A stretch of 25,103 bases of DNA from an uncultured Peptococcaceae bacterium (GCA_937922955.1 CALAKO010000030.1:1-25103); one strand, 5' to 3'; positions 1 to 7,066 are shown, numbered from the stretch's first letter. Translations and numbers: made by a program. Notes: a model not told the origin generated them from the letters alone.

Positions 1-24
1 GCCGATTTGTGGTTGAGGCTGTGG

Positions 25-1134
25 CTATTCGGCCAGTAAATGGGCGTAGCAACTGGCGACTTCCTTGAATTCAAGGGAGAGAACACCGGTTTTAAGAAGT
101 GGGTTGCCCATGGCGGCGTTGGCGCAGCGTTCGAGATCGTCCGGCGTGATTGGGACGATTTCACCGATGAGGTTCCAGAGGCAGTCTTCAAGGTCTTCGA
201 GGCTGTCGAAGTAGAGGCTCTGCATGAGCACGTCACTGACCAGTGGCGCACGGTCGATGAGGTAGGCGAGCACTGGTGGAATAATAAGGCCGTAGGCCTG
301 GCCAAGGTGCAGTTTGGTGACGTAGGTCAGCGGTGAGGCGAGAGCTTCCAGGAGATTAGCGCCGCTGGCGGCGATGGCAAGCCCGGCCTGGTTGGCGGCC
401 AGCATGAGCTGTTCGTGGAGGTCGATGTCGATGTCGGTGTCCGGGTCGCTCAGTTTTCTAGCGAGGTCGCTGACGGTGCCAAGGGCAGCGATGGCAATGG
501 CGTCGCTGATCGGGTTGGCTTTTTCCGAGGTGACGGCTTCCACGGCACGGCCAAGAGATTTGATGTAGTTGGACACAACAATGTTGCGTGGCATGTGCAA
601 CGTGTAGCGCGGATCGAGGAAGGTCAGCTTAGGGCTGGCCAGTGGATTGCGCACAAGAGTGAGCCGGTCGAGGCCGCTCTGGGCGACGTGAATTTCCGGC
701 GTGACTTCGGTGCCGCTGCCAGGTTCTGTTGGTATGCAGACGATTGGCAGCGGATGGTCGATGGCCGTCTGAAAGAGGGTCGCGTCGGCGATGTCCTGGG
801 CAGCCAGGAGGGCAATGCCTTTGCCTGCTTCCAGAGTGGCGTCGCAGCCGACGGCTATGACAAAATCCACCTGCGTTTCGCGCGCCATGGCTGCGCCAGC
901 TTCGAGGTTGCCGATGCCAGGCGCCACTTTGCGGGTGTGCAGGTAGATGGTGCGTTCGATGTTGTTGAAATCGAGGCAGAAGAGGATTTCCTGCTTGGCG
1001 GGATGGGCGTCGTCGAGTCCGGCGTCCATGACGAGCATGGCGCGCTTGCCCATTCCGGCAATGAGTTGTGAATGTTCAGCGAGGGCATCCTTCTGCAGGA
1101 TGACGTGTGTTGGAAGTTCGTAGTCCAAAAGCAA
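25..1134 (-). CDS. Degenerate iron-containing alcohol dehydrogenase homologue
   Basis: This 369-residue protein has the group III (iron-dependent) alcohol dehydrogenase fold. The N-terminal nucleotide-binding half contains GCDATLEAGKGIA (residues 96-108), a degraded form of the usual GGGSxxDxAK. The PTEPGSGTEVT stretch near 135-145 matches PTTAGTGSEVT, and DPRYTLHMP near 174 is also typical. I chose the TTG at 1134 because AGGAGG ends 9 bases upstream; the reading frame is open further upstream but has no ribosome site there. Compared by eye with E. coli FucO, the ligand positions Asp196, His200, His263 and His277 correspond here to Lys192, Arg196, Glu263 and Leu277, so no canonical metal site remains. 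The protein may be inactive, use another chemistry, or have a structural role. It is monocistronic as far as the window shows, with its own promoter. Confidence 0.8.
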   Translation of the reverse strand: MLLDYELPTHVILQKDALAEHSQLIAGMGKRAMLVMDAGLDDAHPAKQEILFCLDFNNIERTIYLHTRKVAPGIGNLEAGAAMARETQVDFVIAVGCDATLEAGKGIALLAAQDIADATLFQTAIDHPLPIVCIPTEPGSGTEVTPEIHVAQSGLDRLTLVRNPLASPKLTFLDPRYTLHMPRNIVVSNYIKSLGRAVEAVTSEKANPISDAIAIAALGTVSDLARKLSDPDTDIDIDLHEQLMLAANQAGLAIAASGANLLEALASPLTYVTKLHLGQAYGLIIPPVLAYLIDRAPLVSDVLMQSLYFDSLEDLEDCLWNLIGEIVPITPDDLERCANAAMGNPLLKTGVLSLEFKEVASCYAHLLAE

Positions 1135-1173
1135 CAGGGGTCGCCTCCTTTTTTGAGAATTTCCATTTTCTTT

Positions 1174-1202
1174 ATTATCCCCCATTCTTGTAGTAATTGC
1201 AA
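1174..1202 (-). promoter_or_regulatory. Promoter of the Fe-ADH homologue
   Basis: On the minus strand TTGCAA (1202-1197) and GATAAT (1179-1174) are separated by 17 bases, a good sigma-A-type pair. The predicted transcript start gives a short leader before the AGGAGG site. This also supports the TTG start over the longer open frame, which begins upstream of this promoter. Confidence 0.55.
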
Positions 1203-1291
1203 TCATTTTATGGCAAGTCGTGCATGGGGTGGAAGGACGTTGGAGATGAAGCGTTGGACAGTGGTTGATTGTTTTCCTGCCTGCGGGCATG

Positions 1292-1322
1292 AAAAAGCAG
1301 CCTTGGCGGTGCCAGAGGCTGC
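1292..1322 (-). terminator. Terminator after the yigZ-like gene
   Basis: On the minus strand a stem of GCAGCC and TGGC pairing with GCCA and GGCTGC encloses a short loop and is followed by TTTTT. It lies 7 bases after the stop codon of the YigZ-family gene and separates it from the Fe-ADH homologue. Confidence 0.75.
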
Positions 1323-1328
1323 AGAGAG

Positions 1329-1985
1329 TTAAGCTTGCTTGCGCCCTTTGTAGCAGAGGGCGCCCCAGTCGAGGTCGGCGCGGCCGTTGGTCCAGTTGGC
1401 GATTTGGGCATTGGCGGCGTCTTCTTCATCGGCGGGGATGTAGAGCTGGTAGTGGACGCGGTCGTCGTAGGTGGTGTCTTCCAGGAGCCAGTCGGTTTTT
1501 TCGAGCTGGTGGCTGATGGCGCCTTGGAAGCTGTAGTCGGCGGAGAGGCGCAGGGCGCGGTGGCGCGTCCAGGTGGTGATGCGGGCGGCGTCAAGGCCGA
1601 CCACGGCGCCGCGGGTGTAGGCGCGGATGAGGCCGCCGGCACCGAGCTTGACGCCGCCAAAGTAGCGCACAACGGCGACCACGACGTCGGTGAGGCCTTC
1701 TTTTTTCAGCACTTCGAGCATGGGCACGCCAGCGGTGCCGGATGGTTCGCCGTCGTCGGAGAAGCGCATGGTGAGCCCGCCGCGGCCAATGATCCAGGCG
1801 GAGCAAACGTGAGTGGCCTGCGGATGGAGATCGCGCAGGTCTTTGATGAAGGCACGGGCCTCCTCTTCTGTGGCGACGGGCAGAGCGTAGCCAATGAAGC
1901 GGGATTTTTCAATGATGAATTCGTCTTCCCCATAAGCGGCGACGCTTTGGTATTCGTCTGGTGATTGTGGGTCCAGTGGGTCCAT
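1329..1985 (-). CDS. yigZ: YigZ/IMPACT family protein
   Basis: This 218-residue protein matches the YigZ/IMPACT family (UPF0029 domain followed by a DUF1949-type C-terminal domain). Family landmarks are visible: EKSRFIGYALPV near residue 24, FSDDGEPSGTAGVPML near 75-90, and the glycine-rich VVRYFGGVKLGAGGLIRAY near 105-125. Family length is about 205-215 residues, so it is intact. I chose the ATG at 1985 because AAGGAGGT lies 5 bases upstream; the open frame extends further but overlaps the terminator of the upstream gene. The eukaryotic relative IMPACT inhibits the GCN2 kinase, while the bacterial role is not settled (a nucleic-acid or translation-linked role is suspected). I see no convincing promoter of its own, so it may depend on read-through from the 90-aa gene. 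Confidence 0.9.
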   Translation of the reverse strand: MDPLDPQSPDEYQSVAAYGEDEFIIEKSRFIGYALPVATEEEARAFIKDLRDLHPQATHVCSAWIIGRGGLTMRFSDDGEPSGTAGVPMLEVLKKEGLTDVVVAVVRYFGGVKLGAGGLIRAYTRGAVVGLDAARITTWTRHRALRLSADYSFQGAISHQLEKTDWLLEDTTYDDRVHYQLYIPADEEDAANAQIANWTNGRADLDWGALCYKGRKQA

Positions 1986-2002
1986 GGTGCACCTCCTTGA
2001 AT

Positions 2003-2028
2003 AAAAAACGGCCTGCCCGAGGGCAGGC
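2003..2028 (-). terminator. Terminator between the 90-aa gene and yigZ
   Basis: On the minus strand GCCTGCCC-TC-GGGCAGGC is followed by CGTTTTTT. It lies between the stop of the 90-aa gene and the Shine-Dalgarno site of yigZ, so it should reduce transcription into yigZ. Confidence 0.8.
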
Positions 2029-2038
2029 GCTGGATGGA

Positions 2039-2311
2039 TTATTGAGCGTTGTCGGTCTCTTCGATGTAGTAGAGAACGTAAGCGCGCTGTGGATCGGTGT
2101 TGATGGTTTCCATGTATTCTGGGCTCAGGGAAACTTCGCCGATGAGGTTGAATGGAGATTCGAAATCGAAATCTTCTTCTTCGGTGCATTTGCAGATATC
2201 GAGCTGAGCGTTTGGATCTTCGTCTGGCTTTACTCCGAGAGCGAGAAACTGAGCCTTAGCGTCTTCAGCGCTGTCTGCAAAGATAACGTGGGTATTGGTT
2301 GTATGCTGCAT
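2039..2311 (-). CDS. Acidic hypothetical protein, 90 aa
   Basis: I do not recognise this 90-residue protein. It is strongly acidic, with clusters such as EEEDFDFES in the middle and EETDN at the end. It has two cysteines near residue 40 (CKC) and no signal peptide or membrane segment. I chose the ATG at 2311 because AGGAGG lies 8 bases upstream and an extended -10 promoter sits just beyond; the longer open frame (to 2728) runs back across the divergent promoter and acyltransferase gene and is not credible. It has its own terminator. The good ribosome site, promoter and terminator make it a real gene of unknown function. Confidence 0.75.
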   Translation of the reverse strand: MQHTTNTHVIFADSAEDAKAQFLALGVKPDEDPNAQLDICKCTEEEDFDFESPFNLIGEVSLSPEYMETINTDPQRAYVLYYIEETDNAQ

Positions 2312-2348
2312 AAAAAATGCCTCCTTCAAACTTTTATTGTCTATAGGG

Positions 2349-2357
2349 ATTATAGCA
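2349..2357 (-). promoter_or_regulatory. Extended -10 promoter of the 90-aa gene
   Basis: Minus-strand TGCTATAAT is a perfect extended -10 element. No good -35 is visible 17 bases upstream, which is common for extended -10 promoters. It points toward the 90-aa gene, back to back with the acyltransferase promoter. Confidence 0.5.
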
Positions 2358-2406
2358 CGTTCGGCGCATTGGCGTATAGAAGGAAGACGAAAAAGTTTGG
2401 AAAACT

Positions 2407-2435
2407 TTGGCAAACGGCGGTTTCTACGGTATAAT
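2407..2435 (+). promoter_or_regulatory. Promoter of the acyltransferase-3-like gene
   Basis: TTGGCA (2407-2412) and TATAAT (2430-2435) are exactly 17 bases apart, close to consensus. The leader is about 45 bases long. Confidence 0.7.
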
Positions 2436-2488
2436 TTTAGTGGAACATTCATGGGGATGGACGCTGGGCCGTTCAGGGGGAGGGTGTC

Positions 2489-3490
2489 ATGGCGCAGAAA
2501 AAATACATTCCAATCATTGATTATCTCAAAGCGTTCGCTATTGTGCTGGTGGTGACGACGCATTTTTTCACGTATAAGGACAAGGATTTTGCCCTCTTCA
2601 TCTATGTGATTCAGATGGGGATGCCGCTGTTCATGTTTATTTCCAGCTATAATTTTGCCATGTCGGCAGAGCGTCATGGTCTGAACACGCTGAGCGCGCT
2701 CTACGCACCGGCGCAGATGAAGAAGCACTTTGGCGGGATTCTGCCAGCGTATACGTTGCTATTTGTGGTGGAGCTGGCGGCCAACCTTTGGCTGGGCAAG
2801 GGCTATTCGCTGGGCGATTTGCTCTATGCCTACATCAGCGGCGGCTTGAACGGCGGCAGCCATGGTGGTTACTTCTTCTGCATCTATTGGCAGTTTCTGC
2901 TTTTTGCGCCGCTCTTGTATCTGCTTTTGCGTCGTTGGCCAGAGCAGACGCTTCTGGCGGCGCTGGCGTTGGATATGCTCTACGAATTTGCTGTGGGCGC
3001 GCTGGACATTCCGCGGGCTCTGAACCGCTTGCTTTTCATTCGCTATTTGTTCATTGCGGTGTTTGGGCTTTACTTCTATCTCTGGCGCAGCCGTGTGCGG
3101 CTGTGGATGGTCGCGCTGGGAGCGGTGTTCAGCCTGGGCTATATTACGGCGCTGGAATATTTCGGCCTCGACTGGCCGCTGACGACGTATTGGCTCAACA
3201 CGAACGTGTACGCCAGTTTTTATTACATTGCGGTGGCGGTCTTTGCCTTTCATTTCTTTGAACAGAAACAGCTGCCTGGCAAGCTGCACATGCTGGTGCG
3301 CACCATTGGCTGCTCCACTTGGCAGATCTATCTGTTTCAGATGTTGTTTTTCCGTCTGCACTGGAGTGCGCCGCTTGGCGAGCTGCCGCTGTTTTTGAAA
3401 GTGCTCATTGGTGATGCTTTCTGTGTGGCAGTGGGCTGCCTCTGGAGTGCGCTGGAGAGTCGTATGCGAAAAAAGATGAAAAAAAGTTAA
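2489..3490 (+). CDS. Acyltransferase 3-like membrane protein
   Basis: This 333-residue polytopic membrane protein resembles the acyltransferase 3 family, which moves acyl groups onto sugars, peptidoglycan or exopolysaccharide at the membrane. The start IPIIDYLKAFAIVLVVTTHF (residues 7-26) is the hallmark first helix, with the conserved D-L-K-A and a histidine at its end. About ten hydrophobic helices follow, with a basic C-terminal tail. The ATG at 2489 has GGGGGAGG 5 bases upstream. It is monocistronic with a strong promoter, and the tRNA-Gln gene follows with its own promoter. The substrate cannot be told from sequence; there is no neighbouring polysaccharide cluster in the window. Confidence 0.8.
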   Translation: MAQKKYIPIIDYLKAFAIVLVVTTHFFTYKDKDFALFIYVIQMGMPLFMFISSYNFAMSAERHGLNTLSALYAPAQMKKHFGGILPAYTLLFVVELAANLWLGKGYSLGDLLYAYISGGLNGGSHGGYFFCIYWQFLLFAPLLYLLLRRWPEQTLLAALALDMLYEFAVGALDIPRALNRLLFIRYLFIAVFGLYFYLWRSRVRLWMVALGAVFSLGYITALEYFGLDWPLTTYWLNTNVYASFYYIAVAVFAFHFFEQKQLPGKLHMLVRTIGCSTWQIYLFQMLFFRLHWSAPLGELPLFLKVLIGDAFCVAVGCLWSALESRMRKKMKKS

Positions 3491-3508
3491 AAATCTCGTA
3501 AAAAACGC

Positions 3509-3537
3509 TTGCGTCCCTGAGCATCTTACGCTATAAT
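3509..3537 (+). promoter_or_regulatory. tRNA-Gln promoter
   Basis: TTGCGT (3509-3514) and TATAAT (3532-3537) have a 17-base spacer and place the transcript start just before the tRNA at 3552. Confidence 0.7.
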
Positions 3538-3551
3538 AATTCTTGCGTTGT

Positions 3552-3623
3552 TGGGGTATCGCCAAGCGGTAAGGCACATGGCTCTGACCCATGCATTCCT
3601 AGGTTCGAATCCTAGTACCCCAG
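3552..3623 (+). tRNA. tRNA-Gln (anticodon CUG)
   Basis: The full cloverleaf can be drawn. The acceptor stem is TGGGGTA with TACCCCA, the D-stem is GCC/GGC, and the anticodon stem is CATGG/CCATG. The 7-base loop CTCTGAC gives anticodon CTG, which reads CAG (glutamine). The T-stem is CTAGG/CCTAG with loop TTCGAAT, and the discriminator base is G. The CCA end is not encoded. A terminator follows directly, so it is a single-gene tRNA unit. Confidence 0.95.
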
Positions 3624-3630
3624 TTACGGT

Positions 3631-3661
3631 GCACCTGTCCATTGGGACGGGTGCTTTTTTT
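3631..3661 (+). terminator. Terminator after tRNA-Gln
   Basis: GCACCTGTCC pairs with GGACGGGTGC around loop ATTG and is followed by a run of seven T. Confidence 0.9.
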
Positions 3662-3672
3662 ATATTTGAGCA

Positions 3673-3701
3673 TTGACCCTCTCCCAGTTAATAGGTATTA
3701 T
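3673..3701 (+). promoter_or_regulatory. Promoter of the GNAT gene
   Basis: TTGACC (3673-3678) and TATTAT (3696-3701) are 17 bases apart, giving a leader of about 25 bases. Confidence 0.7.
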
Positions 3702-3731
3702 ATTAGTAAGAAAATGACGAGGTGATTGAGA

Positions 3732-4304
3732 ATGTTTTCTGGAAAAAAAGTCGTCTTAACCAAACCACAGATTCAGGACGCCGATGTGCTCCAGCAGTGG
3801 TATTTGAATAAAGAATTCCGTCAGCTTTACGATGGTTACACCGGTAACTCACTGGAAATGATTATGGAAGAAATCCGCAATGGCTCCGACATCTCTGATC
3901 CTCATGCGGAACGTGTCAACTTTCTGGTTTCCACCAAACATAAAAATACCCCAATTGGCGTCGCATCCATCAGTAACATCGACCGCCAGAACGGGCATGC
4001 GCGCATTTCTTTGGGGATTGCTGATACCTCACGCCGTCTCGGCTGGTACGGCATCGACCTGATGATTGTGCTTTGCGACATTGTTTTCTACCAGTTTGGG
4101 TTCAATCGCTGCTACATGCGCATCAATGATAACAATCAGCTGGCTGTTCGCACAGCGACCAATTTTGGTTTTCGTGTGGAAGGGCAGTTGCGCAGCCATG
4201 TTTTCACCGGTGGTGAATACGTGGATCAATGGGTGCTGGGGCTTCTCAAAGATGAATACGAAAAAATTTCCATTGTCTCCCGCTGGAAAGCGCGCGGCGA
4301 ATAA
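3732..4304 (+). CDS. GNAT family N-acetyltransferase (RimJ/RimL-like)
   Basis: This 190-residue cytosolic protein fits the GNAT acetyl-CoA transferase fold, in the RimJ/RimL-type branch. Visible features are IGVASISNIDRQNGHARISLGI (beta strands 4-5 region, near residues 77-98), the acetyl-CoA loop region SRRLGWYGIDLMIVLCDIVF, and the C-terminal RCYMRINDNNQLAVRTATNFGFRVEG, which matches the family pattern in which N-x-x-A is followed by G-F-x-x-E-G. I chose the ATG at 3732 because GAGGTGA lies 6 bases upstream; a TTG six bases earlier overlaps that site. Its substrate is unknown; relatives acetylate ribosomal proteins, amino sugars or drugs. It is a single-gene unit with a promoter and a strong terminator. 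Confidence 0.85.
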   Translation: MFSGKKVVLTKPQIQDADVLQQWYLNKEFRQLYDGYTGNSLEMIMEEIRNGSDISDPHAERVNFLVSTKHKNTPIGVASISNIDRQNGHARISLGIADTSRRLGWYGIDLMIVLCDIVFYQFGFNRCYMRINDNNQLAVRTATNFGFRVEGQLRSHVFTGGEYVDQWVLGLLKDEYEKISIVSRWKARGE

Positions 4305-4319
4305 TGGTTTTGTTCCGGT

Positions 4320-4365
4320 GCAGGAAGTTGGAAGCGACGGGCTTCCAACTTCCTGCTTTTTCTTT
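4320..4365 (+). terminator. Terminator after the GNAT gene
   Basis: A perfect 15-bp stem (4320-4334 with 4342-4356) around a 7-base loop is followed by TTTTTCTTT. It lies 15 bases after the stop. Confidence 0.9.
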
Positions 4366-4419
4366 GCTGGCGACCTTCCGTGGCGATGGCGAACGAATGA
4401 TTTTCGGGCATTTTCTGAC

Positions 4420-4448
4420 TTGCGCGGGCGGGGTGGATTCGCTACAAT
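4420..4448 (+). promoter_or_regulatory. Promoter of the ECF-coaX-rnz operon
   Basis: TTGCGC (4420-4425) and TACAAT (4443-4448) with a 17-base spacer. The predicted start near 4455 leaves a leader of about 150 bases before the first gene. Confidence 0.55.
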
Positions 4449-4451
4449 ATA

Positions 4452-4602
4452 ACAGGTATCTGGCGGCAGTCGCGAGACGCTGCACGGAGCCTGTTTTTTT
4501 ATTGCGTTTCTATCTCAGAAAAAGCCACCTGGAGCTGAGAAGGCCCGGGATGGACTGCGTGGAGAACGCGGTCCTGGCAAAAACAAGCTAGGAGGAATCA
4601 AA
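4452..4602 (+). promoter_or_regulatory. Structured leader of unknown class before the ECF S-component gene
   Basis: The 298-base gap after the GNAT gene holds its terminator, a promoter and this leader. The first element (4452-4500) closes with ACAGG/CCTGT, contains a GCGA-tetraloop hairpin (GCAGTC-GCGA-GA...CTGC), and runs into seven T, like an intrinsic terminator. The second element (4524-4578) can fold as a three-way junction: outer GCCA/TGGC, arm CCTGG/CCGGG, and a 9-bp arm GGACTGCGT/ACGCGGTCC. The AGGAGG of the gene follows at 4590. This could be an attenuator plus an aptamer or protein-binding site. I could not match it to a known riboswitch. Confidence 0.45.
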
Positions 4603-5160
4603 ATGAGTGCAAGAAACACAGCAAGTAGTAAAAGAGCGTTGCAAAGACAGAACATACGCCGTATGGTGATGGGCGGCATGTTCGGTGCCATTTGCGTGGT
4701 GCTGGGCGTGAGTGGCATTGGGATGATCCCAGTGCCAAACCTAAGTGGGCATGCCACGATCATGCATTTGCCGGTCATCATTGCCGCAGTGCTGGAAGGG
4801 CCAGTGGTTGGCGCCTTTACGGGGCTGATCATGGGGATTTACAGCTTTATGACGGCATCGGCCATCCCACCGAACCCATTTGTGGCCATTTTGCCACGTA
4901 TTCTCATCGGTGTGATCAGTGCGTATGTGTACCGCGCCTTTGGCCGTCACACGACACTGGGCGCTGCGTTTGCCGGATTCATCGGCACGATAACCAACAC
5001 GGTGGGCTACATTGGCATGGCCATTCTCATGGGGTATTATCCGATGGCCATTTGGCTGATGATTCTGCCGCAGTTTATTGTTGAGCTGATTCTGGCGACG
5101 GTGCTGACGGTAGCGTTGGTGCGTGTGATTCAGCGTGCAATGCCAACTTATAGAAAGTAA
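4603..5160 (+). CDS. ECF transporter S component, probably pantothenate (PanT-like)
   Basis: This 185-residue membrane protein is an energy-coupling-factor substrate-binding (S) component of the ECF_trnsprt type. It has about six helices. The characteristic stretch TIMHLPVIIAAVLEGPVVGAF lies near residues 51-71, followed by GLIMGIYSF; the C-terminus is basic. S components bind a vitamin and work with a shared EcfA-A'-T module, which is not in this window. The gene sits 32 bases before coaX, so pantothenate is the likeliest substrate; this is a context inference, since the S-component family is diverse. ATG 4603 has GGAGG 7 bases upstream. It is preceded by a long structured leader, which suggests regulated expression. 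Confidence 0.8.
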   Translation: MSARNTASSKRALQRQNIRRMVMGGMFGAICVVLGVSGIGMIPVPNLSGHATIMHLPVIIAAVLEGPVVGAFTGLIMGIYSFMTASAIPPNPFVAILPRILIGVISAYVYRAFGRHTTLGAAFAGFIGTITNTVGYIGMAILMGYYPMAIWLMILPQFIVELILATVLTVALVRVIQRAMPTYRK

Positions 5161-5192
5161 TTAAGACGTTAGAAGAAAGGGAGGAAGGCACA

Positions 5193-5984
5193 ATGCTTTT
5201 GGCCTTTGATACAGGGAACACCAATGTGGTTATGGGGGTTTACGAAGGAGACCGCCTGTTTGCCAGCTGGCGTTTTGCCACCGATGCGCGCCGCACAGCC
5301 GACGAGTACGCGGTGCTTTGCTCGAACTTTTTTGCCACGAAGGGTCTCGGCTTTGAAGCGATCGATCAGATCATCATCTCTTCCGTTGTGCCGGACCTCA
5401 CTCGCACTTTGGTGCGTACGTGTGAAGCCTATTTTCAAATTTCCCCGCTTCTGGTGGAAGCCGGGGTTAAGACAGGGCTCAAGATTCGTTATGAAAATCC
5501 GAAGGAATTGGGTGCAGACCGTATTGTTAATGCTGTCAGCGGCATTGAACGCTACGGTGCACCGTTGATTATTGTGGACTTTGGCACGGCGACCACGTTT
5601 TGTGCCATCAATGCCGACAAGGAATACCTTGGTGGTGCCATCAATGCTGGCATTGGCATTTCGATGGAAGCGTTGTTCAGTCATGCGGCCAAGCTGCCGA
5701 AGGTGGAACTGACGGCACCGGACCATGTCATTGGCCGCACCACCGTGGATGCGATGCAGGCTGGGCTGGTATTCGGCTATGCCGACCTAGTGGATGGCAT
5801 GATTGCGCGCATTGCTCGCGAAATGGGCAGCACGCCAGAAGAGGTGTTTGTGGTTGCTACAGGCGGTCACAGCGAAACCATCTGCACGAACTGCCGTTAT
5901 GTCAACACCATTGATCCAATGCTGACGCTGGAAGGGCTGCGTCTCATTGCCCAGCGTAACAAAGGAGGGCGCCGACATGCTTGA
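5193..5984 (+). CDS. coaX: Type III pantothenate kinase
   Basis: CoaX phosphorylates pantothenate, the first step of coenzyme A synthesis, in the cytosol. This 263-residue protein has the ASKHA-fold landmarks of the type III enzyme: DTGNTN at residues 6-11 (phosphate-binding loop 1), PKELGADRIVN near 103-113, DFGTATT at 129-135, and GGAINAGIGIS near 144-154. The length is typical (about 255-265). GGGAGG lies 8 bases before the ATG. It follows a vitamin transporter gene and its last 8 bases overlap the next gene, so the three are probably co-transcribed. Type III enzymes are known not to be feedback-inhibited by CoA. Confidence 0.95.
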   Translation: MLLAFDTGNTNVVMGVYEGDRLFASWRFATDARRTADEYAVLCSNFFATKGLGFEAIDQIIISSVVPDLTRTLVRTCEAYFQISPLLVEAGVKTGLKIRYENPKELGADRIVNAVSGIERYGAPLIIVDFGTATTFCAINADKEYLGGAINAGIGISMEALFSHAAKLPKVELTAPDHVIGRTTVDAMQAGLVFGYADLVDGMIARIAREMGSTPEEVFVVATGGHSETICTNCRYVNTIDPMLTLEGLRLIAQRNKGGRRHA

Positions 5985-6891
5985 TGTCTGCCTGTTGGGC
6001 TGCGGCGGCATGATGCCGCTGCCGAAGCGTTTTCTGACGGCACTTTTGGTGCGTCATGAAGGCAGCTGTGTGCTCGTCGACTGCGGCGAAGCCACGCAGG
6101 TGGCGCTGCATTTGTCGGGATTCAGCGCCCGTCATATTGATCACATTTTGTTTACCCATTACCACGGTGACCACGTTGGCGGATTGCCGGGATTGTTGAT
6201 GACGGTGGCTAACAATCACCGCACGGAGCCGCTGCATCTTTGGGGCGGCAAGGGCTTGGAACGCATTGTGCGCGGGCTGACGGTGATTTGCGGGCCGCTG
6301 CCTTTTGAATTGGTGCTGCATGAGCTGCCGTTCAAAGAAGGCGCTCATTTTAAAACCGGTGAGCTGGAATGGACCACCCAGCCGGTGAAGCACCGCGTGC
6401 CTTGCCTGGCGTATAGTTGTTATCTGCCGCGCGCTGGCCGTTTCGATGTGGAGCGGGCCAAGGCGGCGGGCATTCCCGTGCAGCTGTGGTCGCATTTGCA
6501 GAACGGTGAAAGTGTGGAACACGAAGGGCGCACCTTTACACCGGAAGACGTGCTGGGACCAGCCCGTCGCGGACTGCGTCTGAGCTATGCTACCGACTGC
6601 CGTCCGGCGCCGGCATTGGCAGAGCTGGTGCGCGACAGCGATCTGTTGGTGGCAGAAGGCCTTTACGGCGACAATGCCAAGCTGCAGGATGCTGCCGGCA
6701 AGGGGCACATGGTGTTCGGTGAAGCGGCTCGTCTGGCGGCTGAGGCCAATGTCAAAGAGTTGTGGTTCACCCACTATAGCCCGGCCATGCTGAATCCGAA
6801 AGAATATTTGCCGCAGGCACGGGAGATTTTCCCGAATTGCCACACTGGCCATAACCTTAAAACGACCACGTTACGCTTTGAAGAAAAATAA
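5977..6891 (+). CDS. RNase Z-like metallo-beta-lactamase-fold hydrolase
   Basis: This 304-residue protein has a metallo-beta-lactamase fold with the zinc motif THYHGDH (residues 60-66), a VKHRVPCLAYS strand near 137 (third histidine), LSYATDCRP near 202 (bridging Asp), and WFTHYSP near 265 (last histidine). The order and length fit ribonuclease Z, the tRNA 3'-end endonuclease. The N-terminal GCGGMMPLPKR replaces the usual LGTSGxxPTxxR, so substrate use could differ. I chose the ATG at 5977, with GGAGG 9 bases upstream inside coaX and an 8-base overlap with coaX; an in-frame ATG at 5947 lies before that ribosome site. Translational coupling to coaX is likely. Confidence 0.85.
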   Translation: MLDVCLLGCGGMMPLPKRFLTALLVRHEGSCVLVDCGEATQVALHLSGFSARHIDHILFTHYHGDHVGGLPGLLMTVANNHRTEPLHLWGGKGLERIVRGLTVICGPLPFELVLHELPFKEGAHFKTGELEWTTQPVKHRVPCLAYSCYLPRAGRFDVERAKAAGIPVQLWSHLQNGESVEHEGRTFTPEDVLGPARRGLRLSYATDCRPAPALAELVRDSDLLVAEGLYGDNAKLQDAAGKGHMVFGEAARLAAEANVKELWFTHYSPAMLNPKEYLPQAREIFPNCHTGHNLKTTTLRFEEK

Positions 6892-6925
6892 ACGAGCGGC
6901 ACAGTCTTCTATAAGGAAGTCGTTA

Positions 6926-6954
6926 TTGACAGAGATACAGGCGGATGATATACT
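6926..6954 (+). promoter_or_regulatory. Strong promoter of the riboswitch-terC operon
   Basis: TTGACA (6926-6931) and TATACT (6949-6954) with a 17-base spacer, the best plus-strand promoter in the window. The transcript should start near 6961, just before the aptamer. Confidence 0.8.
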
Positions 6955-6971
6955 TCTATCATCCTCAAATG

Positions 6972-7066
6972 CAAAGGGGAGTAGCACTGGCCAACCAGCC
7001 AGAGGCAGAATCGTCATCGCGTGAGTATTCACCGGTTCTGTCATATAAGGAATGACCTTTGATTGC
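6972..7066 (+). ncRNA. yybP-ykoY manganese riboswitch aptamer
   Basis: The sequence carries the conserved parts of the yybP-ykoY (Mn2+) riboswitch in order: CAAAGGGGAGTAGC at 6972, TCGTCATCGCGTGAGTATTC around 7011-7030, ACCGGTT, then CATATAAGGAATGACCTTTG closing P1 (CAAAGG with CCTTTG at 7056-7061). Members of this class bind Mn2+ and commonly control Mn2+ exporters, including TerC-family genes. The gene directly downstream is a TerC protein, which fits. A terminator follows at 7071, so control is probably by transcription antitermination with Mn2+ turning expression on; that direction is known for the class and not shown here. Confidence 0.93.

Noticed and set aside
415..1071. 218-aa open frame on the plus strand across the Fe-ADH gene
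   Set aside because: It is an antisense shadow of the real gene, with no ribosome site, promoter or recognisable domain.
2759..3592. 277-aa open frame antisense to the acyltransferase gene and running into the tRNA
   Set aside because: Low-complexity Gln/Arg/His-rich translation typical of antisense, no ribosome site, and overlap with the tRNA.
4530..4578. CTGAGA in the ECF leader suggested a TPP riboswitch
   Set aside because: The other conserved TPP pieces (GGGG-GC start, CUGAU, GGAUAAU, CCAGCGUAGGGA) are missing. Cobalamin, FMN, THF and T-box signatures were also looked for and not seen.
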